This document shows positions 1 to 8,927 of a stretch of 64,000 nucleotides of DNA, piece by piece; position 1 is the stretch's first letter; each line of letters starts with the position of its first letter. Where the stretch lies: positions 62,001 to 126,000 of the forward strand of contig CAJTXN010000005.1 of the NCBI GenBank assembly GCA_910583605.1, read 5' to 3'. Source of the stretch: an uncultured Lachnospiraceae bacterium. GTDB taxonomy: Bacteria; Bacillota; Clostridia; Lachnospirales; Lachnospiraceae. Below the pieces are notes generated by a model. The model ran no database searches and was not told the DNA's origin. It was given only the letters and a program-made list of their open reading frames with translations. Position numbers and translations under genes: made by a program.

Positions 1-2595
1 CAAAGATTTACATTAAATCTGAATCAGTTTGAGAGATGGATTCGGGGAGATGAAAACGGAAATATTTATATGGTAAAAAATACGGAGAACCGATGTGATA
101 TTATAAAACTGGACAAAAATAACCGGATGAGTCTGACAGACTCTTTTTATCATAACAACGGTGGACAAAGGGTTAAAATTACGGATATGGCAGTGGATAA
201 CGATGAGATTTATCTGTTATTTCGGTATTTATCTCCCCAAAAGTGGAAAATCGTAAAGTATTCCATAACAGACGGAGAGCGGCAGGATATATTTGAAACC
301 GATAAAAACATAGATATAAAACGGCTGTCATACCGGGATAAAAGGTTATATTTAAATGCAACAGCGGAAACAGCAAAAATTGAAATATATGAACTGGATT
401 TACGTTCGGAAACCGGGGATATTAATTTAATTACGGAGAGAGAATTAACGGAAGAGCCAATGGATATACTGTACGAATCCGAAGAATTATATGTGCTGAG
501 CTGTGCCGGAAATGTATGGTTTTTCCGGGACGGAGAACCGGTCTGGATAAACGGGGAAGCGGAGGGCGGCTGTACTGCTGTTGCGGTACGGGACAAAACT
601 CTTTTCCGGTTTAGTCAGAGAGAACATACATTATATTCCGGTCAAAATGAAGCCATAAAAACAGAAGAATTGACCGTGATATCCATGGCAGGAGAGTGGC
701 AGGGCGGAATTCATATTCTGGCAGCCGGCAAGAATGGAAATGTTCTGTTATATACATTGGAAGATGGCAATCTTGTTCCAAGGACAAAACCGCTGAATGA
801 TTCAGGGAAACAGAACAATGCGCCGGTGTTCTGGCTCATGGCGGCGACCCTTATCTATTTTTCACTGGTGCTTATCATTCTTCTTCTGATTTGGGGGTAT
901 CGAAAATCAAAGCATCTGGCAGTAAGGATTTCCATGATATCCGTTGAAATGGCAGCAGTTCTGATTGCGGCATTAACCTATTTCTCCTATACGGCTACCC
1001 GGGATACCATGGAAGAGGAAAGAAAGGATTATGGAAGTCTGAGTAATCAGATACAGATGAGGATGCTGGAGGACATCAGGTTTGAACAGATAACCAAAGG
1101 AACAGACAGTGGGGAAGATGATTTTTTATATACGTTTTATCAAAGTGAAGATTATCGGAAACTGGTTACCCTTCTTTGGGATGAACTGCTGGAAGATTCA
1201 GGAGAAGCGCCCGGCTCTGCCCGGTATCTGCTGTATTTTGATAATAAGAGCGGACAATCATACATTCTCGGAAGCGGAGCGGATGACATTATAACAGGAA
1301 GTTCTGCCGGCGCCGTTTTTTCCGGAGAATCCGTATCACTGGTCTGCCGGAGCATGGAGCAGAATGAAAGAATTTCAGAAGTGCTGAAAACGGAATACGG
1401 AATGTGTTCCGTTACGGCAGCTCCGCTGAACAGAGGGATGGATCCGTGTCTCTGTCTGGTAACGGCGGTATCCATGCAGGATATGGGAAGGAAAGAGACA
1501 GCGGCGCTGGTACGGTTAATCACGGCAGCCGTGTGTATTCTTATCATTACTATCATATTGCTGGTCATTTCCATCCGGATTGCCCTGCATCCAGTTAAGC
1601 GTTTATCAAAGGCTATGGCCCGGGCGGCAGAAGGAAGGATTTACGAACCGGGTTATGAATTTCTAAAAATAAAAATGCCGGAACATGAAATTGGCTCTAT
1701 GTGGGTTTCATTTGAAAAAATGTGCCGGTCGCTGCAGAAGAAGAATTACAGAATGACTAATATTCTCCGCTCATATTATCGTTTTGTTCCAAAAAAAATA
1801 GAAAAATTAATGAACCGGGATACCGTAATGGGTGTACAGCCCGGAGATATGAAATATATCAGCGGAACATTGGGCCTGATATCCGTAGCCGATAAAAAAG
1901 AACTGCCTGACAGAAATCCGGCAGAACAAATGAAATTTATTAACCGCTGTTTTCGGACTATCAGCAGGAACTGTGAGGAAAACAGGGGAATTCTGCTGTC
2001 AAATGACTGTAATTTGTCATCGGTAAACATAATGTTTCCCGATTCTGCAGAAAAAGCTTTTGTATTCGGAATCGATACTATTCGGGCAATGATTGCTGAC
2101 GGCTGCCGGCCGGCTGTGGTTATTCATAAAACAGACGTGTTGTTTGGGGCAGCCGGAACAACAGAGCAGCTTTTCCCGTTTATTTCTTCCGGGGAAATTG
2201 AGGAATTAAGCCGATTTATACCGGAACTGAGAAAGGCGGGTGTTCGCATGGCAGTTACGGATTCCGTAATCCGGAAAATGCGCCGGGGATTTTCCGTAAG
2301 GTATATCGGTTATGTGGTATCGGAAACCCTGAACCGGACATTTCAGTTGTATGAAATGCTGGAGGTATATTCGGAAAACGAAAAGAATATCAGGCAGAAA
2401 ACGGATATAAAATTGCAGGAGGGAATTCAGATGTTTTATCAAAATGATTTCTATCTGGCACGAAATAAGTTTTCAGCGGTTTTAAAGGAATGTCAGGAGG
2501 ACGGCATTGCCAGATGGTATCTGTTTACCTGTGAAGCTATGTTAAATGCCGTAAACTCCGGGGATATCCGGCATGATTTATTCGCAGATATTTAG
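1..2595 (+). CDS. Membrane receptor with beta-propeller-like ectodomain and degenerate class III cyclase domain (5' partial)
   Basis: The frame is open from the first base, so the true start is upstream; the first Met codon is at 70. The N-terminal part (to about nt 800) has repeated short beta-strand motifs ending in aromatic residues, as in propeller-type sensor domains. A hydrophobic segment follows at about nt 823-900, another at about 940-990, then an extracytoplasmic region, a third membrane segment near 1500-1590 and a HAMP-like linker. After it comes YRFVPKKIEKLM, the hallmark entry to adenylate/guanylate cyclase domains, but the metal-binding FSDIRSFT-type motif is replaced by GLISVADKKE, so catalysis is unlikely. 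The C-terminus, from FQLYEMLEVY, resembles the TPR-like tail of such cyclases. It is followed closely by the MORN gene and probably shares its transcript. It probably signals or scaffolds rather than making cyclic nucleotides (inference). Confidence 0.6.
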   Translation, partial: QRFTLNLNQFERWIRGDENGNIYMVKNTENRCDIIKLDKNNRMSLTDSFYHNNGGQRVKITDMAVDNDEIYLLFRYLSPQKWKIVKYSITDGERQDIFETDKNIDIKRLSYRDKRLYLNATAETAKIEIYELDLRSETGDINLITERELTEEPMDILYESEELYVLSCAGNVWFFRDGEPVWINGEAEGGCTAVAVRDKTLFRFSQREHTLYSGQNEAIKTEELTVISMAGEWQGGIHILAAGKNGNVLLYTLEDGNLVPRTKPLNDSGKQNNAPVFWLMAATLIYFSLVLIILLLIWGYRKSKHLAVRISMISVEMAAVLIAALTYFSYTATRDTMEEERKDYGSLSNQIQMRMLEDIRFEQITKGTDSGEDDFLYTFYQSEDYRKLVTLLWDELLEDSGEAPGSARYLLYFDNKSGQSYILGSGADDIITGSSAGAVFSGESVSLVCRSMEQNERISEVLKTEYGMCSVTAAPLNRGMDPCLCLVTAVSMQDMGRKETAALVRLITAAVCILIITIILLVISIRIALHPVKRLSKAMARAAEGRIYEPGYEFLKIKMPEHEIGSMWVSFEKMCRSLQKKNYRMTNILRSYYRFVPKKIEKLMNRDTVMGVQPGDMKYISGTLGLISVADKKELPDRNPAEQMKFINRCFRTISRNCEENRGILLSNDCNLSSVNIMFPDSAEKAFVFGIDTIRAMIADGCRPAVVIHKTDVLFGAAGTTEQLFPFISSGEIEELSRFIPELRKAGVRMAVTDSVIRKMRRGFSVRYIGYVVSETLNRTFQLYEMLEVYSENEKNIRQKTDIKLQEGIQMFYQNDFYLARNKFSAVLKECQEDGIARWYLFTCEAMLNAVNSGDIRHDLFADI

Positions 2596-2618
2596 AATTT
2601 GCGGGAAAGGGAGGTTTC

Positions 2619-3842
2619 ATGCTGTCAGTCTTAAGAATTTATATAAATATTGTCAGGGAAAAATTTGCAAAAATACTGGCATTGCTTTGGACGTATACGA
2701 ATCCCCGGTATGTGAAAGAACATCTGCTGGTTCGGATAAAAAAATTTTTAACCGTTCTTCTGAATGTCAGACCAAAGGATAAAGATGATTATTATACGGT
2801 TTTTGGGTGGATGATCAGCAGGAAACTGGCATTTGCCATTGTTGTTTTTCTGGGGCTTATCTGCGTTGTTTTTATAGCAGGAATGAAGCCGGTAAATATC
2901 ATGGGAAATTCCGGGTCGGACAGCGGGATTATAACCTATCGTTATGATGCTATTCCACTGCGTTTTCATTCGGGGCAGGTAAGGATATTGGGAAAATCCG
3001 GATACCGGGCTTATGAAGGAAGTATGAAGGACGGAGTGGTGGAAGGAACCGGAAAACTCTACGGTAAAGAAGGAAATCTTGTTTACAGTGGAGAGTTTGA
3101 TGAAAATATGTATAACGGGACCGGAAAACGCTATTATGACAATCAGATGTTATGGTATCAGGGTGAGTTTAAGGATAATGAGTTTTCCGGAACCGGTATT
3201 TTGTATCGGGATAATGGTGTAAAAGAATATGAGGGTGAATTTTCGGAAAATGAAAAAAACGGTGCGGGGAAATTATTTGATGAAAGCGGAAATCTGGTTT
3301 TTGACGGGAATTTCAGCAACGGAGAATTGTTATACAGTGATATTCCGGGAAAAACCACTCAGGAGCTCTCCGCCATGTATACCGGAAAAAGAATCGTTTA
3401 TTCCGCAGAAAATGAATTTGGTGTGGGAATGCCGGATATTCAGGCGTTTTATTGGGGAATCAGCGGCGAGGATACATTAGAGGAGACTTACAGGGCAGGG
3501 GGTGTGATAGTATTAAAAGATACCTTTTGTCTTCAAAAACAAAGGTTTACCGGCATACCCGGAATAAAAGAATATCTGGGGGAGCCGGTCTATGAAGGCA
3601 ATACCAATCTTACCCTGATGGAATGCGTGGCGGTCAATCTGATGATTGATTTAGGAAACCGGGAGTTTGAGAAAATTGAAATAAAAAGTGATTCTTCAAT
3701 TAAGGATGTTATTGAGGTGATGGATTATGATAAAACCAGAGAAATTTATATATATAGTTTTGAAAATAACGGACTGCTGTACACATTCTACTGTATGGAG
3801 AAAGAAGGGCGGTTTGCGTTTTGGAAATGTGAGGCGGCATAA
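2619..3842 (+). CDS. Membrane-anchored MORN-repeat protein
   Basis: 407 residues; the ATG at 2619 follows a GGGAGG ribosome binding site and lies 23 bases after the preceding stop. The N-terminal third is basic and carries one clear membrane span at about residues 68-90 (LAFAIVVFLGLICVVFIAG). Residues of about 125-235 hold four to five MORN-type repeats with the pattern Y-x-G-x-(F/M)-x-(D/E)-(G/N)-x-x-x-G-x-G, such as YSGEFDENMYNGTGKRYY and YEGEFSENEKNGAGKLF. The C-terminal 170 residues are a mixed domain I do not recognise. MORN repeats are generally protein- or lipid-contacting surfaces, so a role in assembling the neighbouring envelope proteins is likely (inference). The repeats are expected on the outer face given the positive N-terminus. 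Confidence 0.7.
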   Translation: MLSVLRIYINIVREKFAKILALLWTYTNPRYVKEHLLVRIKKFLTVLLNVRPKDKDDYYTVFGWMISRKLAFAIVVFLGLICVVFIAGMKPVNIMGNSGSDSGIITYRYDAIPLRFHSGQVRILGKSGYRAYEGSMKDGVVEGTGKLYGKEGNLVYSGEFDENMYNGTGKRYYDNQMLWYQGEFKDNEFSGTGILYRDNGVKEYEGEFSENEKNGAGKLFDESGNLVFDGNFSNGELLYSDIPGKTTQELSAMYTGKRIVYSAENEFGVGMPDIQAFYWGISGEDTLEETYRAGGVIVLKDTFCLQKQRFTGIPGIKEYLGEPVYEGNTNLTLMECVAVNLMIDLGNREFEKIEIKSDSSIKDVIEVMDYDKTREIYIYSFENNGLLYTFYCMEKEGRFAFWKCEAA

Positions 3843-3874
3843 TTTTCTTTTGAATAGTTTTAGGAGCTGATGGT

Positions 3875-5938
3875 ATGGGTTTTTACAGGAGATTTCTCAG
3901 TATTCTGTTAATGGTCATGCTGTTGCTCTGCTGTACGGACAGCATGGTTCAGCAGGCATTTTGTATAAAGCATGTGAATGTGTATGCATATAGTGCGGAT
4001 AAGATTCTGACTGTTTCCCAGGCAAAGAATCTTGCTTTAAAGAACAGCAGGGATTATAAATCGGTGAAAAGCGATATTACACTTTTACAGGTTAAATATG
4101 AACAGGCAGTGAAATCCATTGCTTTAAAAAAGCATAATATGACCACGTTCCGCTGGACGCCGCTGTTAAGTTTTAAATTTCCGGAAAAGGCTGACCTGGC
4201 GGAGGAATATGAGTTTACCTATAAGCCGCTGCAGATTCAGTCGGATATTACGGCAAAGAAACACAAGTTAAGCGATATAGTATATGAAATATATGAGGAA
4301 ACGGAACTGGTATTTGTAAAATTATATGTATATCAGGAAAAAATTGCGTTTAACCGGAAGCGGATAGAAACACTGAAAGAGGATATCAGTAGAAATAAAG
4401 CCAGAGTACTGACAGGAGATGGGGTTCAGGATGATGTGGATAAAATGCAGTCTTCTCTGGATAAGCTGGAATCGGATACGGCGGCAGTTATGCGCAGCTT
4501 TGAAAACGCAAAAGAAGATTTATCCGATTTGATAAAAATCGACGTATCAACGGGTTACCGGTTTGCCAGTCCTCTGGTTACGGCGGAAATAGAACGGAAC
4601 CGGCTGAATGGTCTGATTCAGCGGACGCTGGATATGGATCAGGAATATTATGAAGCAAAACTGGCGGCCGGTCTGGCGCTTACTTCATTAAATACATATG
4701 AATCATTGATGAAGAAACAATATGGCGGGAATATGAGTTACATACAATCCTATGTAAATATGGCAAAGAGCAATCAGGGAATTGATTACGATGCTTTTAA
4801 AAGCGCTTATGATGCCATGCAGAAAGCTGTAGATGATCCATGGGCCGGAAGTATTAGAATATTGTTTATAAAAATTCCGAAAGAGTGGTTTAAGGGTCAG
4901 ATTTCAGGTATCCGTTATATTGAAGACGAGCCGTATGCACTGCTGACTGCGGCAAAGGAATATATGGCTGCCGTAAATGAACAGGAATCTGTTCAAAAAG
5001 CAAAGGAAAAGGCGGTAAAATCCGGGTTTGAAAATATAGTGACTGCCCGCAACGCATATTTATCTTTGGAAAAGAGTGTAAATACACTGAAAAAGGATTA
5101 TCAGAAATTATCGGCAAAAAACAAACTGGGAGAAGCCGGGTACGATGAGATACGGGAAGTTCAGGCGGAATATGAGGAAACACAGATGGATATGCTGGAC
5201 TCTCTGGCGGCATATGCAGAATTATTATATTCCTATGACCGGCTGACCTGCGGCGGAATTACTGCACTGTTGTCCGGTGCGGATGTCAGCGGGGATTCCG
5301 TGGAAGGCGGGGACAGCATTGTTATCAAAGAGGGAGACGAAGGCGCCTGGTATACCATTCAGAGCAAAGTGGAAGATAATCTGTTCTTATTCAGTGTATC
5401 CGTTCCGGAGGGCTTTGAACCGGATGTTAATTTCTATGAATTGTGGGTGAACGGAATTCAAATCGGGGAGAGAACCGGTATTTCCTCTGCTATCCGGCAC
5501 TTGGCGCTGGATTTGGAAAATGTGGAATCGGCATTTGTGAGATTTTATTCCGATGAGGATTTTGTGGATGACTGTGAGATAGATGCATCGGTGTATCACG
5601 AAAAACTAAATATCAACGGCGGATATACCGTAAAACCACCAACCGAGATTATTGTGGGAACCTATGAATGTAAAGATACCGGCAACGGGACGGCAGAGCT
5701 TGAGATAAAACCGGAACTTGCCAAGGCGGCATATTACCGTCTGGTTACAACGGAGGAGCAGGCGGTTCTCAGCGATGCACTGATTCCCATCTCGGATAAA
5801 TTCCGGTATCTTAGTGTATTAAAGGATTCCTTTCAGGATATGAGAATATATCTGTATGATAAAGAGAAACAATTGCTTTGCAAAGGAGAGTTTGAAACCG
5901 GTACGCTGCAGATTAAAATGGTTCAGCCATCGGAATAG
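3875..5938 (+). CDS. TolC-like (outer membrane efflux protein family-like) exported coiled-coil protein
   Basis: 687 residues; starts at an ATG 9 bases after GGAG. The N-terminus has a Sec signal peptide (SILLMVMLLLCC). From residue 45, ILTVSQAKNLALKNS closely matches the opening helix of TolC-family proteins, where a 'lsl.eAi.lAl.nN' pattern is typical. Long amphipathic helices follow in two blocks (about residues 80-220 and 330-470), as in the two-fold helical TolC repeat. The last 200 residues, after GDSIVIKEG, are beta-rich and may be a cell-wall or ligand domain. TolC proteins normally cross an outer membrane, so the fold in a Gram-positive setting suggests a periplasm-like or wall-spanning duct or scaffold (inference). 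It sits in a run of four large envelope genes just before the giant YD-repeat toxin. Confidence 0.6.
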   Translation: MGFYRRFLSILLMVMLLLCCTDSMVQQAFCIKHVNVYAYSADKILTVSQAKNLALKNSRDYKSVKSDITLLQVKYEQAVKSIALKKHNMTTFRWTPLLSFKFPEKADLAEEYEFTYKPLQIQSDITAKKHKLSDIVYEIYEETELVFVKLYVYQEKIAFNRKRIETLKEDISRNKARVLTGDGVQDDVDKMQSSLDKLESDTAAVMRSFENAKEDLSDLIKIDVSTGYRFASPLVTAEIERNRLNGLIQRTLDMDQEYYEAKLAAGLALTSLNTYESLMKKQYGGNMSYIQSYVNMAKSNQGIDYDAFKSAYDAMQKAVDDPWAGSIRILFIKIPKEWFKGQISGIRYIEDEPYALLTAAKEYMAAVNEQESVQKAKEKAVKSGFENIVTARNAYLSLEKSVNTLKKDYQKLSAKNKLGEAGYDEIREVQAEYEETQMDMLDSLAAYAELLYSYDRLTCGGITALLSGADVSGDSVEGGDSIVIKEGDEGAWYTIQSKVEDNLFLFSVSVPEGFEPDVNFYELWVNGIQIGERTGISSAIRHLALDLENVESAFVRFYSDEDFVDDCEIDASVYHEKLNINGGYTVKPPTEIIVGTYECKDTGNGTAELEIKPELAKAAYYRLVTTEEQAVLSDALIPISDKFRYLSVLKDSFQDMRIYLYDKEKQLLCKGEFETGTLQIKMVQPSE

Positions 5939-6004
5939 GGGCTGAAATAAAACCGGAGCAACTGCAAACGGTATGGTGGAGAGACAGAAGGAAAGGATAA
6001 AGGT

Positions 6005-8734
6005 ATGGGTATAAGCTTAAAAAAAATCAGGCGGTCCGTCCGCCTGAACGTGAGGATTGCAATTGCATGTCCGGTTTTAACTATTTTTGTCTTTGTATTA
6101 TTTAATACCGGTGTTGTAAGTGCAATATGGGACTCAAACGAGGCGGTTCATATAAATGCATCGGAACTTGAAAATTCCACTCTTGTGATAGGAACCCATT
6201 TAATTCATTTAAGTGCATTGACGGATGAATTATATGAGATTGCTTATCAGTCGGCAGCGGATTCCCGGCAAATGACAATGTTTTATAAATCGGAACTTGC
6301 CGATGGTGCGTGGATAAATTTAGGCAGTGCTTCCGGTGTATTGGATTTGACCGGCGACAGCAGTCAGGCGGTTTCTGATGATGAGATTAATGAGATGTTT
6401 TTTGAGTATCATACCAGGTCTGACGGCGTTACATACGACTTACGGAATAATAAAGAAATATGCGTCTATGACATTATCAGCCCCTATGATTTAGAGAGCA
6501 TGAAGGAACTGGAACCTTTGAAAAACCAGTATCAGAATATTCAGGAGCAGTATAAATATAACAAAGATTTAAAAGAAATACAAAATATGCTCCGGGATTT
6601 TTTTAAAGAAGAAACAGAGGATGAATATACAGGGGAACGGGACCGTGAAATCCGGGAGCTGGACCGGTATCTGCGGATTTTAAATGATAATGGCGGAAAC
6701 GACGGCGCAAAAGAAGTTGTGAATAAGATTATGTCCAAGGTGGATTCTGCCAGAAGGGTTTATGTCTTAAACCGGGTAAACCAATTATTAGAAAAATTAG
6801 AAGAAGATTTGAATTCCATGGACGACCAGGAAGGGACATCCCGAACAGATACCTTAACGGCTCTTTACAGTAGTATTCAGAATATTGAAGAAAGCTGCCG
6901 GGAGCATGACGGAAATACGCTGAAGGAGGGAAATACGGTATTATCAAAGGCGGAATATGATGAAGCAAACAGACTGATTCAGCATACATTGGAGCATCTG
7001 GATTCGGAATGTGATATAGATACAGACCATTTGTCGGTCATCTATAATGTAAATGATAATGTAATCGTCAACCAGTCTGCAGAACGGTTTTATTTAACGG
7101 AGGAACTGATAAAGCGGGGGGAAGCCGCCTTTGAAACAAAACTGGCAGCAGGAATTAATGATAAATATAAAGCCGGATTAAATAAAAAATCCTCAAGGGT
7201 TGTGTTAAACAGTATCGTTTCGGAAAATCAAAGCGAACTGGCAGCCATAAAAGGGGAATTGGAATTTCTGGTACAGGCTGTAACCGACCGTTTGGATTCC
7301 GGTGAGGCCACGGATTTTTTAACCGAAAAGTTAAACGGAACCGGAACTTTTCAGTCTGTAGTTCCTGCCGATGCTTTTCAGGAAAGCGCTTTGGCGGAAG
7401 CGGAGGATTACAGACAATGGCTGGAAAATAAAATCAGGGAATCCGGCGCCGGCGGGGCAGACGGAGACAATGAGTTAAGGGATTTGTATGAAGAGAAGCA
7501 GGAACTAATGGAGAAAAAAATGGAAGCGCTGGATAAGAATGATTTAAAAGAGGCAGGCAGGATAGATGCATTGATTTCAGCCAACAGCGAAAAAACAGAG
7601 GCGCTGGAAGATAAATTGTCGGAAGAGATTAATGGACTGACAGAACAAATCGCAAAGCTTCAGAAAGAGTCGGATGAACCGGGCAGCGGAACCGGAGACG
7701 GTAACGGAGTCAGTGAGGAAAAGAAAATTCTCCAGCGGCAGATCGCAGAGTTAAAGGCTAAGCTGGCGGCGGCTACGGCAGGACTGGAAGAGGGAAGCCG
7801 TGTGTCCGCCATAGCAGAATTCAGTAAGTCGGCGGCGGATTCCATTGCAGAAGTAAAAGCGGCCGGTTCACCGGGAGGCAGTTCCGGAAGCGGAGAAGCT
7901 GTCCGGGAAGCCGTGGAGGACATTGACCGCAGCGTAGACGGACTGGCGGTTTTTCTGGATTCAAATACAAAACAGGTCTACAATGCTCTTCAGGATATTT
8001 ATTCTTCATTGGTTGCGGAAAAGTTTCTGAATTCAACAGAGGCTTATGATGAACTGATTCAGAAGATTGAACGGTTGATTTCCGAACATTCGGATTTACT
8101 CAGCGGTTTAGAGGAAAATCCTTCGGCTCTGTCTGCCGGTGAACTGGGAAATATGATGGAGGAAATAGGGGAGAATTTGCTGGAGGGAGACTCTCTTTCG
8201 GATAACAGTGAAGTAAATACGGCATCCATGAGCCCGCAGGAAATAAACGCCGCACTTCTGGCAGGACTTGCCCGGTATGGAGAAATGATGAAGGATGATG
8301 AAACAGACGGACTGCTGGCGACGCAGGCAAAGAAAGAATTTAATGCCGGCAATGAGCGGGTATTTGAAACGGTTTCCGGAACCTCAGGTGCGGAGTATGT
8401 ACCGGCAAAAGCGCTGGCGCCGGCTTCCGGTTACAGGTATATCTGGAATGATTCTTATAAAACGGCGGTTCTTGCATTGGGAACAAAGTATTATGCATTT
8501 GCTGCCTTTTCGGACCGGGCAGTCAGAAGTCTGGATGGACAGGAATCGGATATACTTCCCAATACCAGTGAATTTAAGGGGATGGTGTATATTGATGACG
8601 GTTATGCTTATCAGGAGTTCGGATATGAGGCATATTATCTCGGAGATACGGGATATGGGATACTGGCAGATGATAAAATATTGGAACTGGCGGCAGAGAT
8701 ATGTGATATTATGTTAAATGCAGGAAATCCGTAA
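6005..8734 (+). CDS. Large membrane-anchored coiled-coil protein
   Basis: 909 residues, ATG at 6005 behind AAAGGATAAAGG. A basic N-terminus and a hydrophobic stretch at residues 18-39 give an uncleaved anchor or signal peptide. Residues of about 45-155 form a small beta-rich domain (NSTLVIGTHLIHLSAL). Long heptad-rich helices occupy roughly 160-345 and 470-640, with Gly/Ser-rich breaks near 560 and 625 (SPGGSSGSGEA). The final 150 residues include YRYIWNDSYKTAVLALGTKYY, a beta domain reminiscent of stalk or copper amine oxidase N-like domains, weakly supported. I do not recognise the family. It is the fourth consecutive envelope gene and the last before the intergenic region preceding the YD-repeat toxin, so a structural role in its display or export is plausible (inference). 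Confidence 0.6.
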   Translation: MGISLKKIRRSVRLNVRIAIACPVLTIFVFVLFNTGVVSAIWDSNEAVHINASELENSTLVIGTHLIHLSALTDELYEIAYQSAADSRQMTMFYKSELADGAWINLGSASGVLDLTGDSSQAVSDDEINEMFFEYHTRSDGVTYDLRNNKEICVYDIISPYDLESMKELEPLKNQYQNIQEQYKYNKDLKEIQNMLRDFFKEETEDEYTGERDREIRELDRYLRILNDNGGNDGAKEVVNKIMSKVDSARRVYVLNRVNQLLEKLEEDLNSMDDQEGTSRTDTLTALYSSIQNIEESCREHDGNTLKEGNTVLSKAEYDEANRLIQHTLEHLDSECDIDTDHLSVIYNVNDNVIVNQSAERFYLTEELIKRGEAAFETKLAAGINDKYKAGLNKKSSRVVLNSIVSENQSELAAIKGELEFLVQAVTDRLDSGEATDFLTEKLNGTGTFQSVVPADAFQESALAEAEDYRQWLENKIRESGAGGADGDNELRDLYEEKQELMEKKMEALDKNDLKEAGRIDALISANSEKTEALEDKLSEEINGLTEQIAKLQKESDEPGSGTGDGNGVSEEKKILQRQIAELKAKLAAATAGLEEGSRVSAIAEFSKSAADSIAEVKAAGSPGGSSGSGEAVREAVEDIDRSVDGLAVFLDSNTKQVYNALQDIYSSLVAEKFLNSTEAYDELIQKIERLISEHSDLLSGLEENPSALSAGELGNMMEEIGENLLEGDSLSDNSEVNTASMSPQEINAALLAGLARYGEMMKDDETDGLLATQAKKEFNAGNERVFETVSGTSGAEYVPAKALAPASGYRYIWNDSYKTAVLALGTKYYAFAAFSDRAVRSLDGQESDILPNTSEFKGMVYIDDGYAYQEFGYEAYYLGDTGYGILADDKILELAAEICDIMLNAGNP

Positions 8735-8807
8735 AGAATTTAGGGTTTATGAGAAAAAGATATTAAGAATATTATAGAAATTTATTTGAGAATAGGAGGG
8801 TTTTGTC

Positions 8808-8858
8808 GAATAATGTCGACGGAATAGGTTTGACATTATTCATGTATATTGGTAAATT
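8808..8858 (+). promoter_or_regulatory. Promoter with overlapping palindromic operator for the giant YD-repeat gene
   Basis: A -35 box TTGACA lies at 8830-8835 and a weaker -10 box TAAATT at 8853-8858, spaced by 17 bases. A perfect 10-bp inverted repeat, GAATAATGTC at 8808-8817 and GACATTATTC at 8832-8841, covers the -35 box with a 14-base gap, as expected of a repressor or activator site. A second palindrome, TGATAC/GTATCA, lies downstream at 8871-8890. The ribosome binding site GGAGGG precedes the ATG at 8928. Confidence 0.55.
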
Positions 8859-8927
8859 AATACAATGGAATGATACTATTAATCGTATCAAAACAATTAC
8901 TAATCAGATAATATCACGGAGGGAAGA

